Positions 26,788 through 35,547 of a DNA stretch of 64,000 nucleotides are shown piece after piece. How positions within the stretch are numbered: the first letter of the stretch is position 1; every line of letters begins with the position of its first letter. The notes under the pieces were generated by a model, which worked only from the letters and a program-made list of their open reading frames with translations, was not told the origin of the DNA and did no database searches. The DNA is taken from assembly GCF_030486405.1 (NCBI RefSeq), contig NZ_CP129613.1, positions 2,108,001 to 2,172,000 of the forward strand, written 5' to 3'. The DNA is from Mycolicibacterium sp. HK-90 (GTDB lineage Bacteria > Actinomycetota > Actinomycetes > Mycobacteriales > Mycobacteriaceae). A program made the translations under genes and the position numbers.

Positions 26788-27582
26788 ATGGATCTCGGAT
26801 TCGCAGGTGCGGCCACTGTCGTCGTCGGCGGTGGCCGCGGGATGGGCTTCGCGACGGCGCAATGCCTGGCCGAGGACGGCGCGCGGATCGCGATCGTCGG
26901 GCGTTCCCGTGACGTGCTCGACGCTGCCGCAACAGAGCTGACCCGCCTGGGATCCCCGGAGGCGGTGCCGATCGTCGCCGACACCTCGGACAGCTCCCAG
27001 GTCGAGCGGGCCTTCGCCGAGGTGGGCGAGCGTTGGGGCGAGCTCAACGCACTGATAAACACCGTCGGCCCGGGCGCGGCGGGCAACTTCGAGGAGTTGA
27101 CCGACGACCAGTGGCAGGAGGCGTTCGATGCCGGCCTGATGGGCATGGTGCGCTGTGTGCGTACGGCATTGCCCTTGCTGCGCAACGCCGCATGGGCGCG
27201 CATCGTCAACTTCTCGGCCCACTCCACACAGCGGCAGAGCACGCGGCTGCCGGCCTACACCGCGGCCAAGGTGGCCGTGAACAGCGTGTCCAAGAACCTG
27301 TCGCTGATGCTGGCCAAGGACGAGATCATGGTCAATGTGGTCTCCCCGGGCAGCATCTCGTCGGAGGCGCTGCGGGGCTGGGCCGACACCGTGGGCGTCG
27401 ACGGCAACGATCCATATGCGTTGATGGCGGCCATCGATGAGCATTTCGGTCATCCCGCCCACCTGCCGCGTGCCGGGCTGCCCAGTGAAATCGGGCCTGT
27501 CGCAGCTTTTTTGGCTTCGAAGCGTAACTCGTACATGACCGGGGCCAACATCAACGTGGATGGTGGATCGGACTTCATCTAG
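26788..27582 (+). CDS. SDR-family oxidoreductase
   Basis: A 264-aa short-chain dehydrogenase: GGGRGMGF nucleotide motif, NFSAHS and YTAAK for Ser-Tyr-Lys, and GGSDF near the end. The NNAG motif is changed to NTVG, a modest departure. It probably oxidises a hydroxyacyl-CoA or alcohol made by the preceding hydratase. The DapA-like gene begins 8 nt after its stop. Confidence 0.87.
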   Translation: MDLGFAGAATVVVGGGRGMGFATAQCLAEDGARIAIVGRSRDVLDAAATELTRLGSPEAVPIVADTSDSSQVERAFAEVGERWGELNALINTVGPGAAGNFEELTDDQWQEAFDAGLMGMVRCVRTALPLLRNAAWARIVNFSAHSTQRQSTRLPAYTAAKVAVNSVSKNLSLMLAKDEIMVNVVSPGSISSEALRGWADTVGVDGNDPYALMAAIDEHFGHPAHLPRAGLPSEIGPVAAFLASKRNSYMTGANINVDGGSDFI

Positions 27583-27590
27583 GGGGCCGG

Positions 27591-28598
27591 ATGGCAAGGG
27601 CAGGCGAAGCACGGGACTGGGCCCGCGGTGCGCTGCGTGGGATCGGTGACTCGCTCTACACCCCGTTCTGCGGAACCGACGGCGACGACATCGATTGGGA
27701 CGCCTACCGCTACCTGGTGCGCTACTGCGTCGGCGATCTCGGCCACCAGATGCTCTGGTGTACCAGCGGTTTGGCCGAGTTCTGGGCACTGACCCTGGCC
27801 GAGCGCAAACAGTTGCTCGAGGTGGCGATCCAGGAGGGACGCCGGACCAACCCGCATGTCGTCATCCAGGCCTGCACCGCGGCGACATCGGCGAAGGACT
27901 GTCTGGAACTCACCCGGCACGCGCAGCAGGCGGGGGCCGACATCGTCTACATCCAGACACCGATGATGGAGGCCCATGGGGGAGAAGGAGTTTTGCGGTT
28001 CTTCACCTACATCGCCGACCGCACCGACATCGCCCTGGGCATGTTCAACTCGCCATCGTCGGGCTATGTACTGACCCCCGACGAAAGCGCCGGGATCGCC
28101 GAGGCGATCCCGGCGGTATGCGCCACCAAGGAGGGCGCCTTCCGGCCGGCGGCGAGTCGTCGCCTGCACGAGCTGGCGCCATATCTGGCGATCTGGGAAT
28201 GCGACACCACCGTGTACCGGGCCGGCTGGCTGCGTGAGGGCATCGTGTGCCCGGCGCAACTGGGGACGGCCGGATATCTCTACGAGACTCCGCAACGCCG
28301 CATCTTCACCGAGTACTGGGATCTGGTGTACGCCGACCGGCTCATCGAGGCGATGGACTACGGCCGGGAGTCCGGGCTCGACCAATTCGGCCTGGACATG
28401 GGCTCCTGGTTCACCTGTTACCCCGGCCGGGCGGACTACTTCACCCACTGGGCCGGCGCGTTCAAGTACGCGGCATCGGTGCTGGGATTGCCCGTCGGGG
28501 ACTACCCCCATTCCCGCCCTCCGCAGGCGATGCTCCCCGGGGCGGCGAAGACACAGATCGAAACCGCTTATCGGAAGCTGGGTTTGATCGACTCTTGA
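27591..28598 (+). CDS. DapA/N-acetylneuraminate-lyase family aldolase or hydratase
   Basis: A 335-aa TIM-barrel protein of the dihydrodipicolinate synthase family. The Schiff-base lysine is K180 in CATKEG and the family tyrosine is Y159 in FNSPSSGY. Lysine biosynthesis is unlikely given the context of hydratase, SDR and CoA ligase; members of this family also include hydratase-aldolases that split hydroxy-2-oxo acids to pyruvate and an aldehyde. The core is flanked by an unusual N-terminus (RDWARGALRGIGDSLYTPF). Start ATG follows AGGGGG. Confidence 0.85.
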   Translation: MARAGEARDWARGALRGIGDSLYTPFCGTDGDDIDWDAYRYLVRYCVGDLGHQMLWCTSGLAEFWALTLAERKQLLEVAIQEGRRTNPHVVIQACTAATSAKDCLELTRHAQQAGADIVYIQTPMMEAHGGEGVLRFFTYIADRTDIALGMFNSPSSGYVLTPDESAGIAEAIPAVCATKEGAFRPAASRRLHELAPYLAIWECDTTVYRAGWLREGIVCPAQLGTAGYLYETPQRRIFTEYWDLVYADRLIEAMDYGRESGLDQFGLDMGSWFTCYPGRADYFTHWAGAFKYAASVLGLPVGDYPHSRPPQAMLPGAAKTQIETAYRKLGLIDS

Positions 28599-28633
28599 AC
28601 GGCTTTTGTGCAGGTCGTAGCGCCGTCACCCCC

Positions 28634-28665
28634 TTGCGGAATGCTCTACCGATAGGTATACAGTA
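28634..28665 (+). promoter_or_regulatory. Promoter with degenerate TACTGTAA-family site B
   Basis: TTGCGG (28634-28639) and TATACA (28657-28662) are 17 nt apart, a good -35/-10 pair. TACCGATA-GGT-ATACAGTA (28647-28665) covers the -10 and matches the operator consensus at about 12 of 16 positions, chiefly in its right arm. Confidence 0.5.
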
Positions 28666-28709
28666 TGTATGTTTGAACGGCTGGTGCGGCTGCGGGAGGT
28701 GTTCGGCGG

Positions 28710-29531
28710 ATGACACTCGCCGACGATGTGGGAACCGAGGCGGTGCTGTATGACGTCACCGAGGGCGGGGTCGCGATCATCACTCTCAACCGCCCGGATC
28801 GGCTGAACTCCTGGGGCGCGGACATCTCCGCCGGCGTCTACGCGAGTTTCGATCGTGCCGAAGCCGATCCGGCGGTCCGGGTGATCGTGCTGACCGGCTC
28901 GGGGCGCGGATTCTGCGCCGGCGCCTACATGGGCGCGATGGCCTCGCTCGGCGAATCGATCGGCGAGGACACCGACGTCAGCAAGATCGTCGGCGAACGG
29001 CACCCGCACTTCCTCACCACGCTGACCAAGCCGGTCATCGCCGCGGTCAACGGGGCGTGCGTAGGCATCGGCCTCACCCACGCGCTGATGTGCGATGTCC
29101 GGTTCGCCGCGGCCGGTGCGAAATTCGCCACGGCGTTCCCACGTCGCGGCCTGATCGGGGAGTACGGCATCACGTGGATCCTGCCCCGACTGGCGGGCTG
29201 GGGCGCGGCGGCGGACCTGTTGCTGAGCGGCCGGACGTTCTTCGCGGAGGAAGCCGCGCAGCTCGGATTGGTCAAAGAGGTTGTGGCACCAGAGGATCTG
29301 CTGCCGCGCGCGCTGGAGTACGCCGAGGATCTGGCCCGCAACTGCTCGCCCGCGTCGATGGCCGTGATCAAGCGCCAGCTGTACGGCGACGCCCACGACG
29401 ACGTGCGCGCGGTGAGCGCCCGCGCCGAGACCCTGATGCACGAATCCATGGTGCGGCCCGACCTGATCGAGGGCATCACCGCGTTCTTCGAGAAACGGCC
29501 TCCGAACTTCCCGCCCCTGAAAGAAGGTTGA
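28710..29531 (+). CDS. Enoyl-CoA hydratase/isomerase family protein
   Basis: A 273-aa crotonase. Hydratase glutamates are missing (Thr123, Phe143), but Glu151 in GLIGEYGITW takes the place of the catalytic Asp of PaaG-like isomerases. The oxyanion segment is GFCAGAYMGA, with Ala-Tyr where Ala-Asp is usual. An isomerase-type role is the best guess. Shine-Dalgarno GGGAGG upstream. Leads a run of six closely spaced genes to 35487. Confidence 0.84.
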   Translation: MTLADDVGTEAVLYDVTEGGVAIITLNRPDRLNSWGADISAGVYASFDRAEADPAVRVIVLTGSGRGFCAGAYMGAMASLGESIGEDTDVSKIVGERHPHFLTTLTKPVIAAVNGACVGIGLTHALMCDVRFAAAGAKFATAFPRRGLIGEYGITWILPRLAGWGAAADLLLSGRTFFAEEAAQLGLVKEVVAPEDLLPRALEYAEDLARNCSPASMAVIKRQLYGDAHDDVRAVSARAETLMHESMVRPDLIEGITAFFEKRPPNFPPLKEG

Positions 29532-29535
29532 TGAC

Positions 29536-30783
29536 ATGACCGAAGCTCCCGAGCGGCTTCCGTACCTGGCCGTCGACGTCGACAACCACTACTACGAGCC
29601 GACCGACGCGTTCACCCGGCACCTGCCCAAGGAGTTCCGGAGCCGCGGCGTGCAGATGGTCCAGGACGGCAAGCGGACCCTGGCGGTGATGGGCGGAACT
29701 GTCAACCACTTCATCCCCAACCCGACCTTCGACCCGATCATCGAGCCGGGCTGCCTGGATCTGCTGTTCCGCGGGGAGATCCCCGAGGGTGTCGACCCGG
29801 CATCCCTGATGAAGGTCGACCGGCTTTCCGAGCACCCCGAGTATCAGAATCGCGATGCCCGGCTCAAGGTGCTCGACCGTCAGCGTCTCGAAACCGTGTT
29901 CATGCTGCCGACTTTCGCCTGTGGCGTGGAAGAGGGACTCAAGCATGACATCGACGCCACGATGGCCTCGGTGCACGCCTTCAATCTCTGGCTGGACGAG
30001 GACTGGGGCTTCGACCGGCCTGACGGGCGCTTCGTGTCCGCGCCGATCATCTCGCTGGCCGATCCGGTGAAGGCGGTCGAGGAAGTCGAGTTCGTGATCG
30101 GCCGGGGTGCCAAGTTGGTGTGTGTGCGGCCGGCGCCGGTACCGGGTGAGGTCAGGCCGCGGTCCCTGGGGGACCCGCTGCATGATCCGGTGTGGGCCCG
30201 GCTGGCCGAGGCCGGTGTCGCCGTGGTCTTCCACCTGTCCGACTCCGGGTACATGGCGGTTCCGGCGTTGTGGGGCGGCAGCGGCGTTTTCAAGGGATTC
30301 GGCAAGCGTGATCCGCTCGACATGGTGATCATGGACGACCGCGCGATCCACGACACGATGGCCTCGATGATCGTGCATCAGGTCTTCACCCGGCACCCCG
30401 AACTCAAGGTGTGCAGCATCGAGAACGGCTCCTACTTCGTCTACCGGCTGATCAAGCGGCTGAAGAAAGCGGCCAACAATGCGCCGTATCACTTCAGAGA
30501 GGATCCGGTCGCGCAGCTGCGCAACAATGTCTGGATCGCCCCGTACTACGAGGACGACGTGAAACTGCTCGCCGACACGATCGGTGTCGACAAGATCCTG
30601 TTCGGCTCGGACTGGCCGCACGGCGAAGGTCTGGCCGATCCGACCACGTTCACCGCCGATATTCCGCAGTTCCCCGAGTTCAGCCTGGAAGACACCCGGA
30701 AGGTCATGCGTGACAACGCACTTGAGTTGCTCGGTGACGTGAGTCGAGTCGCTCCTGGTGTCTCGCACCTGGTATCGGCGTAG
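29536..30783 (+). CDS. Amidohydrolase-2 family metal-dependent hydrolase
   Basis: A 415-aa TIM-barrel protein of the ACMSD/amidohydrolase-2 family. Metal-site elements: D-V-D-N-H near the N-terminus (Asp replacing the first His of HxH), FHLSD, and the terminal GSDWPHGEG Asp. The family includes decarboxylases and hydrolases; some cleave C-C bonds. A paralogue is at 38547-39779 and a shorter relative at 32403. Starts 4 nt after the crotonase stop, with AGAAGG upstream. Confidence 0.85.
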   Translation: MTEAPERLPYLAVDVDNHYYEPTDAFTRHLPKEFRSRGVQMVQDGKRTLAVMGGTVNHFIPNPTFDPIIEPGCLDLLFRGEIPEGVDPASLMKVDRLSEHPEYQNRDARLKVLDRQRLETVFMLPTFACGVEEGLKHDIDATMASVHAFNLWLDEDWGFDRPDGRFVSAPIISLADPVKAVEEVEFVIGRGAKLVCVRPAPVPGEVRPRSLGDPLHDPVWARLAEAGVAVVFHLSDSGYMAVPALWGGSGVFKGFGKRDPLDMVIMDDRAIHDTMASMIVHQVFTRHPELKVCSIENGSYFVYRLIKRLKKAANNAPYHFREDPVAQLRNNVWIAPYYEDDVKLLADTIGVDKILFGSDWPHGEGLADPTTFTADIPQFPEFSLEDTRKVMRDNALELLGDVSRVAPGVSHLVSA

Positions 30784-30789
30784 CCGCTC

Positions 30790-32406
30790 ATGGGTGAATG
30801 GACGATCGGTGCCGTCGTCGACGCGATCGCCGAGGCCGTTCCCGACCGGGAGATGACGGTATGTGGCGACCGCCGCACCACGTTCGCGCAGGGCGCCGAC
30901 CGAACCCGGCGGCTGGCGAACTTCCTGGCCGCGCGCGGTCTGGGAGCGCACCGGGAACGTCAGGACCTGAACCGCTGGGAATGCGGTCAGGATGTGGTGG
31001 CACTCGTCATGCACAACGACCTGTACCCCGAGATGGTGATCGGCTGTCTCAAAGCCCGAACCGTCCCGGTGAACGTCAACTACTACTACACACCGGGCGA
31101 GGTGGCCGACCTGCTGGCCTACCTGAGGCCCCGGGCCGTGATCTACCACCGCTCGCTTGGGGCGAAGTTCGCTTCCGTATTGGGGGATGAAGCGCTGCGG
31201 GCCGAATTGCTCATCTGTGTCGACGACGTTGAAGGCGCCGAGCTGTCCGGCGCGATCAAGCTGGAAGATGCTCTGGCACAAGGTGATACCGACCAGGAAG
31301 TGACTCCGTCGCCCGATGATCTGCTGATGGTCTGCACCGGCGGCACCACCGGTCGGCCCAAGGGCGTGATGTGGCGCCAGGGCGACATCTACGTCTCGTC
31401 GATGAACGGCGCCGACCATCAACAGGTGAGCGAGATCCACGACAAGGTGGCCCACGCCGGCCCGCCCTGGTTCGCGGTGTCGCCGCTGATGCACGCCGCC
31501 GGCATGTGGACCGCATTCTCCGGGTTGCTGTCCGGCCAGACCGTGGTGCTGCATGACACCAAGCCGCGGTTCGACCCGCGCGCGGTGCTCGAGACCGCCC
31601 AGCGGGAGAAGATCGGGCTGATGACGATGGTCGGCGACGCCTATGCCGCACCGATCGTCGAGGAGCTGGGCCGGCGGTCCTACGACCTGTCGTCGATGTT
31701 CGCGATCGGCACCGGCGGGGCGGCGACCAATCCGAAACATCAACGCGCCCTGCTGGAACACATCCCTCAGATCACCATCATCAACGGGTTCGGCTCGTCG
31801 GAAACCGGCAACATGGGGTTCGGCCACACCCAACGGGAAACCCCGACTGCCGAGACCTTCCAGCTGCGGGCCGGTGGGCTGGTGCTGGCCGACGACTACT
31901 CCCGATTCCTGGCCCCGGGTGACGCGGAGGTGGGTTGGGCCGCCCGCAACGGCCGAATCCCGTTGGGCTATTTCGAGGATGAGGCGGCGACGGAGAAGAC
32001 GTTCCCCGAGGTGGCCGGTGAGCGGGTAGTGGTCTCGGGAGACCGCGCCGCGCTGGAAGCCGACGGCACCCTGCGGCTCTTCGGCCGGGACTCGTTGGTG
32101 GTCAACACCGGTGGGGAGAAGGTGTTCGTCGAGGAGATCGAAGAAGTCCTGCGGGCACACCCCGAGGTCGTCGACGCGCTGGCGGTGGGCCGGCCCAGCG
32201 AGCGCTGGGGTGAAGAAGTTGTTGCACTCGTGTCCCTGCGCGGCGCCGTGGATGTCACTGCATTGCGGGAACACTGCGCGACTCGGCTGGCCCGGTTCAA
32301 ACTTCCCAAGGATGTCCTGGTCGTCGACTCGGTGCGCCGGCTGGGCAACGGCAAGGCCGACTACCGCTGGGCCAAGAATGTCGCGGCGGGAGGAGTGAAG
32401 GTATGA
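30790..32406 (+). CDS. Acyl-CoA synthetase, FadD19-like
   Basis: A 538-aa ANL ligase. It has TGGTTGRPKGVMW, GSSETG, the hinge region SGDRAALEADGTLRLFGRDS, INTGGEKVF-like VNTGGEKVFVEEIEE, and the terminal NGKADYRWAKN with the catalytic Lys. These features, especially the VNYYY segment and the ADYRWA end, are those of the FadD19/FadD17 steroid-side-chain ligases of M. tuberculosis as I remember them, and it shares them with 49806-51464. It probably activates a bulky or cyclic acid. ATG overlap with the next gene (ATGA). Confidence 0.9.
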   Translation: MGEWTIGAVVDAIAEAVPDREMTVCGDRRTTFAQGADRTRRLANFLAARGLGAHRERQDLNRWECGQDVVALVMHNDLYPEMVIGCLKARTVPVNVNYYYTPGEVADLLAYLRPRAVIYHRSLGAKFASVLGDEALRAELLICVDDVEGAELSGAIKLEDALAQGDTDQEVTPSPDDLLMVCTGGTTGRPKGVMWRQGDIYVSSMNGADHQQVSEIHDKVAHAGPPWFAVSPLMHAAGMWTAFSGLLSGQTVVLHDTKPRFDPRAVLETAQREKIGLMTMVGDAYAAPIVEELGRRSYDLSSMFAIGTGGAATNPKHQRALLEHIPQITIINGFGSSETGNMGFGHTQRETPTAETFQLRAGGLVLADDYSRFLAPGDAEVGWAARNGRIPLGYFEDEAATEKTFPEVAGERVVVSGDRAALEADGTLRLFGRDSLVVNTGGEKVFVEEIEEVLRAHPEVVDALAVGRPSERWGEEVVALVSLRGAVDVTALREHCATRLARFKLPKDVLVVDSVRRLGNGKADYRWAKNVAAGGVKV

Positions 32407-33266
32407 CCCACAAGGTGATCGACTGCCTGGCCAACGTGCACTTCGGCGAAACCGAGAACCAGCCCACCTTCATGAAGAAGGTGCGCGACGACTACTTCAA
32501 GGGCCCGGCGTCGATGTACGACCCCATCGACCTGTCGGAGTTGCTCGACGAGATGAACACCCACGGTGTGCAGAAGGCCATCTTGATGGACTCCCTTGCC
32601 AAACCGTCGGTGACCGCGCGAAAGTTCGTCGAGGCTCACCCTGACCGATTCGCGCTGGCGATGGGCGGGGTGAACCTGCTGCGTCCCATCCCTTCGCTGC
32701 GTGAGCTCGCGGCCGTCGTCGCCGACCTTCCGGTCGCATATACCGTCGTCGGCCCCAGTTTCTGGGGCGATGGTCAGTATCCGCCCAGTGACGCGGTGTA
32801 CTACCCGCTCTACACGAAATGCGCCGAGCTGGAACTGCCGCTGTGCGTCAACACCGGACTTCCCGGCCCGCCGATCCCCGGCGAGGTGCAGAACCCCATC
32901 CATCTCGACCGGGTGTGTGTGCGGTTCCCGGAGCTCAAGCTGTGCATGATCCACGGCGCAGATCCGTGGTGGGACATAGCGATTCGGATGCTGATCAAGT
33001 ACCAGAACCTGCGCCTCATGACCTCGGCCTGGTCACCGAAGCGGCTACCTGACTCGCTGCTGCACTTCATGCGCACCCGCGGCAAGAACAAGATCATCTT
33101 CGCCTCCGATTTCCCGGTACTACGTATGCAGCGCGTGGTGCCCGAGGCGCTGGCCCTCGACCTTCCGGCCGATGTGCTGGACAACTACCTCTACAACAAT
33201 GCCGCGGAGTTCTTCTTCGGCGAGGACACCGCGGACGCGAGGAGCAATACGGAAATGGAGCACTGA
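32403..33266 (+). CDS. Amidohydrolase-2 family protein, short form
   Basis: A 287-aa amidohydrolase-2 barrel. Visible metal-site candidates are D near residue 7 and NVH at 11-13 (an unusual N-terminal site), MIHGADPWWD in the middle, and FASDFPVLR near the end. It overlaps the ligase by 4 nt and the next ACAD by one base (TGATG), so it is firmly part of the operon. Hydrolase, hydratase or decarboxylase cannot be told apart. Confidence 0.82.
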   Translation: MTHKVIDCLANVHFGETENQPTFMKKVRDDYFKGPASMYDPIDLSELLDEMNTHGVQKAILMDSLAKPSVTARKFVEAHPDRFALAMGGVNLLRPIPSLRELAAVVADLPVAYTVVGPSFWGDGQYPPSDAVYYPLYTKCAELELPLCVNTGLPGPPIPGEVQNPIHLDRVCVRFPELKLCMIHGADPWWDIAIRMLIKYQNLRLMTSAWSPKRLPDSLLHFMRTRGKNKIIFASDFPVLRMQRVVPEALALDLPADVLDNYLYNNAAEFFFGEDTADARSNTEMEH

Positions 33267-34309
33267 TGGACCGCTACGAACTGCGCAGGCTGGATTACAG
33301 CCTGTCGGAGGACCACGTCGACCTGCAGACCGCGTACCGGCAGTTCTTCAAGTCGCATTCCGACATCGAGACCGTACGTGCTGCCGAACCGTCGGGCTTC
33401 GACAAGAGCCTGTGGGAACGGTTGTGCGCCATGGGTGCCACCACGATGGCCCTGCCGGAGTCCGTCGGTGGCGACGGGGCGACTCTGGTCGATCTGACTC
33501 TTGTGGCCGAGGAACTCGGGCGCTCGTTGGCGCCCGTGCCGTGGATCGACCATGTCGTGGCGACGCGGCTGCTGGCACGGCTCGGTGCGTTGGATTCGCT
33601 GGAGATCGTGCAGGGCACCCAGATCGTGGGGTTCGATGCTGCGCAGGTCGCCCCGACCGGCTCGCGGCTCATCCCCACGGGATCGATCGCCGACCATATC
33701 CTCGTCCGGGACGGACAGGGAGTGGTGAAGCTGGAGTTCTCCACCCGCCCGGCCCGTGTCGACAACATCGGCAAGCTGCCGATGGCCTGGGTGGATCCGG
33801 CCGCGGCCGACACCCGCGTCGTGCTGGCCGGCGGTGCCGATGCGTCGGCGGAATATCAACGGGCGCTGGATGAATGGCGTCTCCTGACCGCAGCGGCACT
33901 GGTAGGCCTGGTAGAGGAGACGATGACGATCGCCGCGGAGTTCGCCAAGTCCCGGTACACCCTCGGCGTCCCCATCGGGACCCTGCAGGGGATTTCCCAC
34001 CCGCTGGCCAATATCGCGATCACCGTCCAGAGCGGGCGCGGTCTGGTGCGCCGGGCGGCCTGGTTCCTCGACAACGAGCCCGACGAGCGTCCGGAGCTGG
34101 CGCCCTCGGCGTTCGTGTTCATGGCCGAGGAGGCTGCCAAGGCAGCCACCATGGCGGTGCACGTGCAGGGCGGGCTCGGGGTGTCCGCGGAAGCGGCGGC
34201 CACCGCCTATCTGGTGCGGGCCCGAGGCTGGGCACTCGCTGGCGGTGACCCGGGCGCTACCGCGGTGCGCATCGCTCAGATTGTCTCCGCCCGCGAAAGC
34301 AAGGTTTGA
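33266..34309 (+). CDS. Acyl-CoA dehydrogenase, short subunit of a pair
   Basis: A 347-aa ACAD-fold protein, shorter than usual and lacking the catalytic-Glu motif (the C-terminal segment reads LAGGDPGATAV instead of YEGT). Together with the full-length ACAD 2 nt downstream, it fits the alpha2beta2 heterotetrameric ACADs of mycobacterial steroid side-chain breakdown (FadE26/27, FadE28/29 type), in which one subunit carries a degenerate site. TGATG overlap with the upstream gene. Confidence 0.85.
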   Translation: MDRYELRRLDYSLSEDHVDLQTAYRQFFKSHSDIETVRAAEPSGFDKSLWERLCAMGATTMALPESVGGDGATLVDLTLVAEELGRSLAPVPWIDHVVATRLLARLGALDSLEIVQGTQIVGFDAAQVAPTGSRLIPTGSIADHILVRDGQGVVKLEFSTRPARVDNIGKLPMAWVDPAAADTRVVLAGGADASAEYQRALDEWRLLTAAALVGLVEETMTIAAEFAKSRYTLGVPIGTLQGISHPLANIAITVQSGRGLVRRAAWFLDNEPDERPELAPSAFVFMAEEAAKAATMAVHVQGGLGVSAEAAATAYLVRARGWALAGGDPGATAVRIAQIVSARESKV

Positions 34310-34311
34310 AC

Positions 34312-35487
34312 ATGGACTTCTCAACAGTTGCACTGTCCGCCGACGACGAGGCGTTCCGCACCGAGGTGCGTGAATTCCTGTCCGGTGTGGTGACGGAGGA
34401 CGTCATCCGCCGTGACCGCGAAACCGGCGACAACTTCGACGAAGGGGTGCACCTCGCCCTCGGTGCGGCCGGTTACCTGGAGAAGGAATGGAAGACCGAG
34501 GCCGACGGTGGCTTCTCGCGGGTGCGCAGGCGCATCTGGGAGCTGGAGAAGCGCCGGGCCGAGGTGCCGTGGGTGACCTGGGGGACCACCTCGATGGTGG
34601 CCCGCTCGGTGGCGAAGTTCGCCTCTCCGGAGATCCGCGACGACGTCTTGCGCGGCGTGTTCGACGGCACCGTGCGGTTGTGTCTGGGTTACACCGAACC
34701 TGAGGGCGGTTCCGATGTCGCGACCTGCAAGACGCGTGCCGTCCGGGACGGCGATCAGTGGATCATCAATGGCTCCAAGATGTTCACCACCGGCGCCCAC
34801 AATTGCCAGTACGTCTTCCTGATCACCAACACCGACCCGGACGCGCCGAAACACAAGAGCCTCACCATGTTCCTGGTTCCGCTGGATTCCGAGGGGATCG
34901 AGATCCAGGGCATCCGTACGGTCGACGGCGATCGCACCAACATCGTCTACTACTCCGACGTGCGTGTGGACGACAAGTACCGGCTCGGCGACGTCAACGG
35001 TGGCTGGACGGTGGTACGGGAACCGCTCGATGCCGAACACGGGGCCGTCGCGGCGGCCGACGACGGCCTGGCCGATGTCGCGATCATGATGCACCAGGCC
35101 GGGTTCATGGCCGAGGCCGCCGACAACGTGGCCGCGTTGGTGGGCCGGTCCGGCGCCGTCGACGACGGATCCGTCGCGTATCGGTTGGGCCGCAGTGTGG
35201 CTCGCATGGAGGCGTCGCTGTCCTCACCGAGCATCTTCGGACGGGTGGCACTGGCACAGACCATGCGTGACATCGCCCCGGATCTGATGGACATCGCCGG
35301 ATCTGTTGCCGCACTACCGATCGGGGCCGACGGTGGAGCCGACGACCGCAGCGAGTACGTCTACCGGTTCGCGCCGCTGGTCGGCATCTACGGCGGCACG
35401 CTGGAAGTGTTCCGCAACATGATCGCCCAACACGTGCTCGGTCTGGGCAAGCCGAACTACTCGGCACCCAAGGCGCGGGCTTCCTAG
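34312..35487 (+). CDS. Acyl-CoA dehydrogenase, partner subunit
   Basis: A 391-aa ACAD. It has GYTEPEGGSDVATCKT for substrate/FAD contact and ends with IYGGTLEVFRNMIAQHVLGLG; Gly replaces the Glu of the usual YEGT, as in the heterotetrameric mycobacterial ACADs, in which the base sits elsewhere. ATG 34312 comes 2 nt after the short ACAD gene. Predicted to dehydrogenate a CoA ester with a bulky or branched acyl group. The operon ends here, at a palindrome. Confidence 0.87.
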   Translation: MDFSTVALSADDEAFRTEVREFLSGVVTEDVIRRDRETGDNFDEGVHLALGAAGYLEKEWKTEADGGFSRVRRRIWELEKRRAEVPWVTWGTTSMVARSVAKFASPEIRDDVLRGVFDGTVRLCLGYTEPEGGSDVATCKTRAVRDGDQWIINGSKMFTTGAHNCQYVFLITNTDPDAPKHKSLTMFLVPLDSEGIEIQGIRTVDGDRTNIVYYSDVRVDDKYRLGDVNGGWTVVREPLDAEHGAVAAADDGLADVAIMMHQAGFMAEAADNVAALVGRSGAVDDGSVAYRLGRSVARMEASLSSPSIFGRVALAQTMRDIAPDLMDIAGSVAALPIGADGGADDRSEYVYRFAPLVGIYGGTLEVFRNMIAQHVLGLGKPNYSAPKARAS

Positions 35488-35489
35488 CG

Positions 35490-35547
35490 CGAGCAGACGC
35501 AGAATCGCACAATTGCCCTGTGCAACGTGCGATTCTGCGTCTGCTCG
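35490..35547. repeat. GCGAGCAGACGCA palindrome, copy 3
   Basis: Perfect 21-nt arms (35490-35510 and 35527-35547) with an inner TTGC/GCAA pairing in the 16-nt loop. It fills the gap between the convergent ACAD and MmpL genes exactly, 2 nt after one stop and directly before the other. Confidence 0.88.

Noticed and set aside
29476..32274. Very long minus-strand open frame (932 codons)
   Set aside because: It runs antisense through an amidohydrolase and a CoA ligase with clear motifs. The translation is rich in His, Arg, Gly and Asp without domain features, typical of a high-GC shadow frame.
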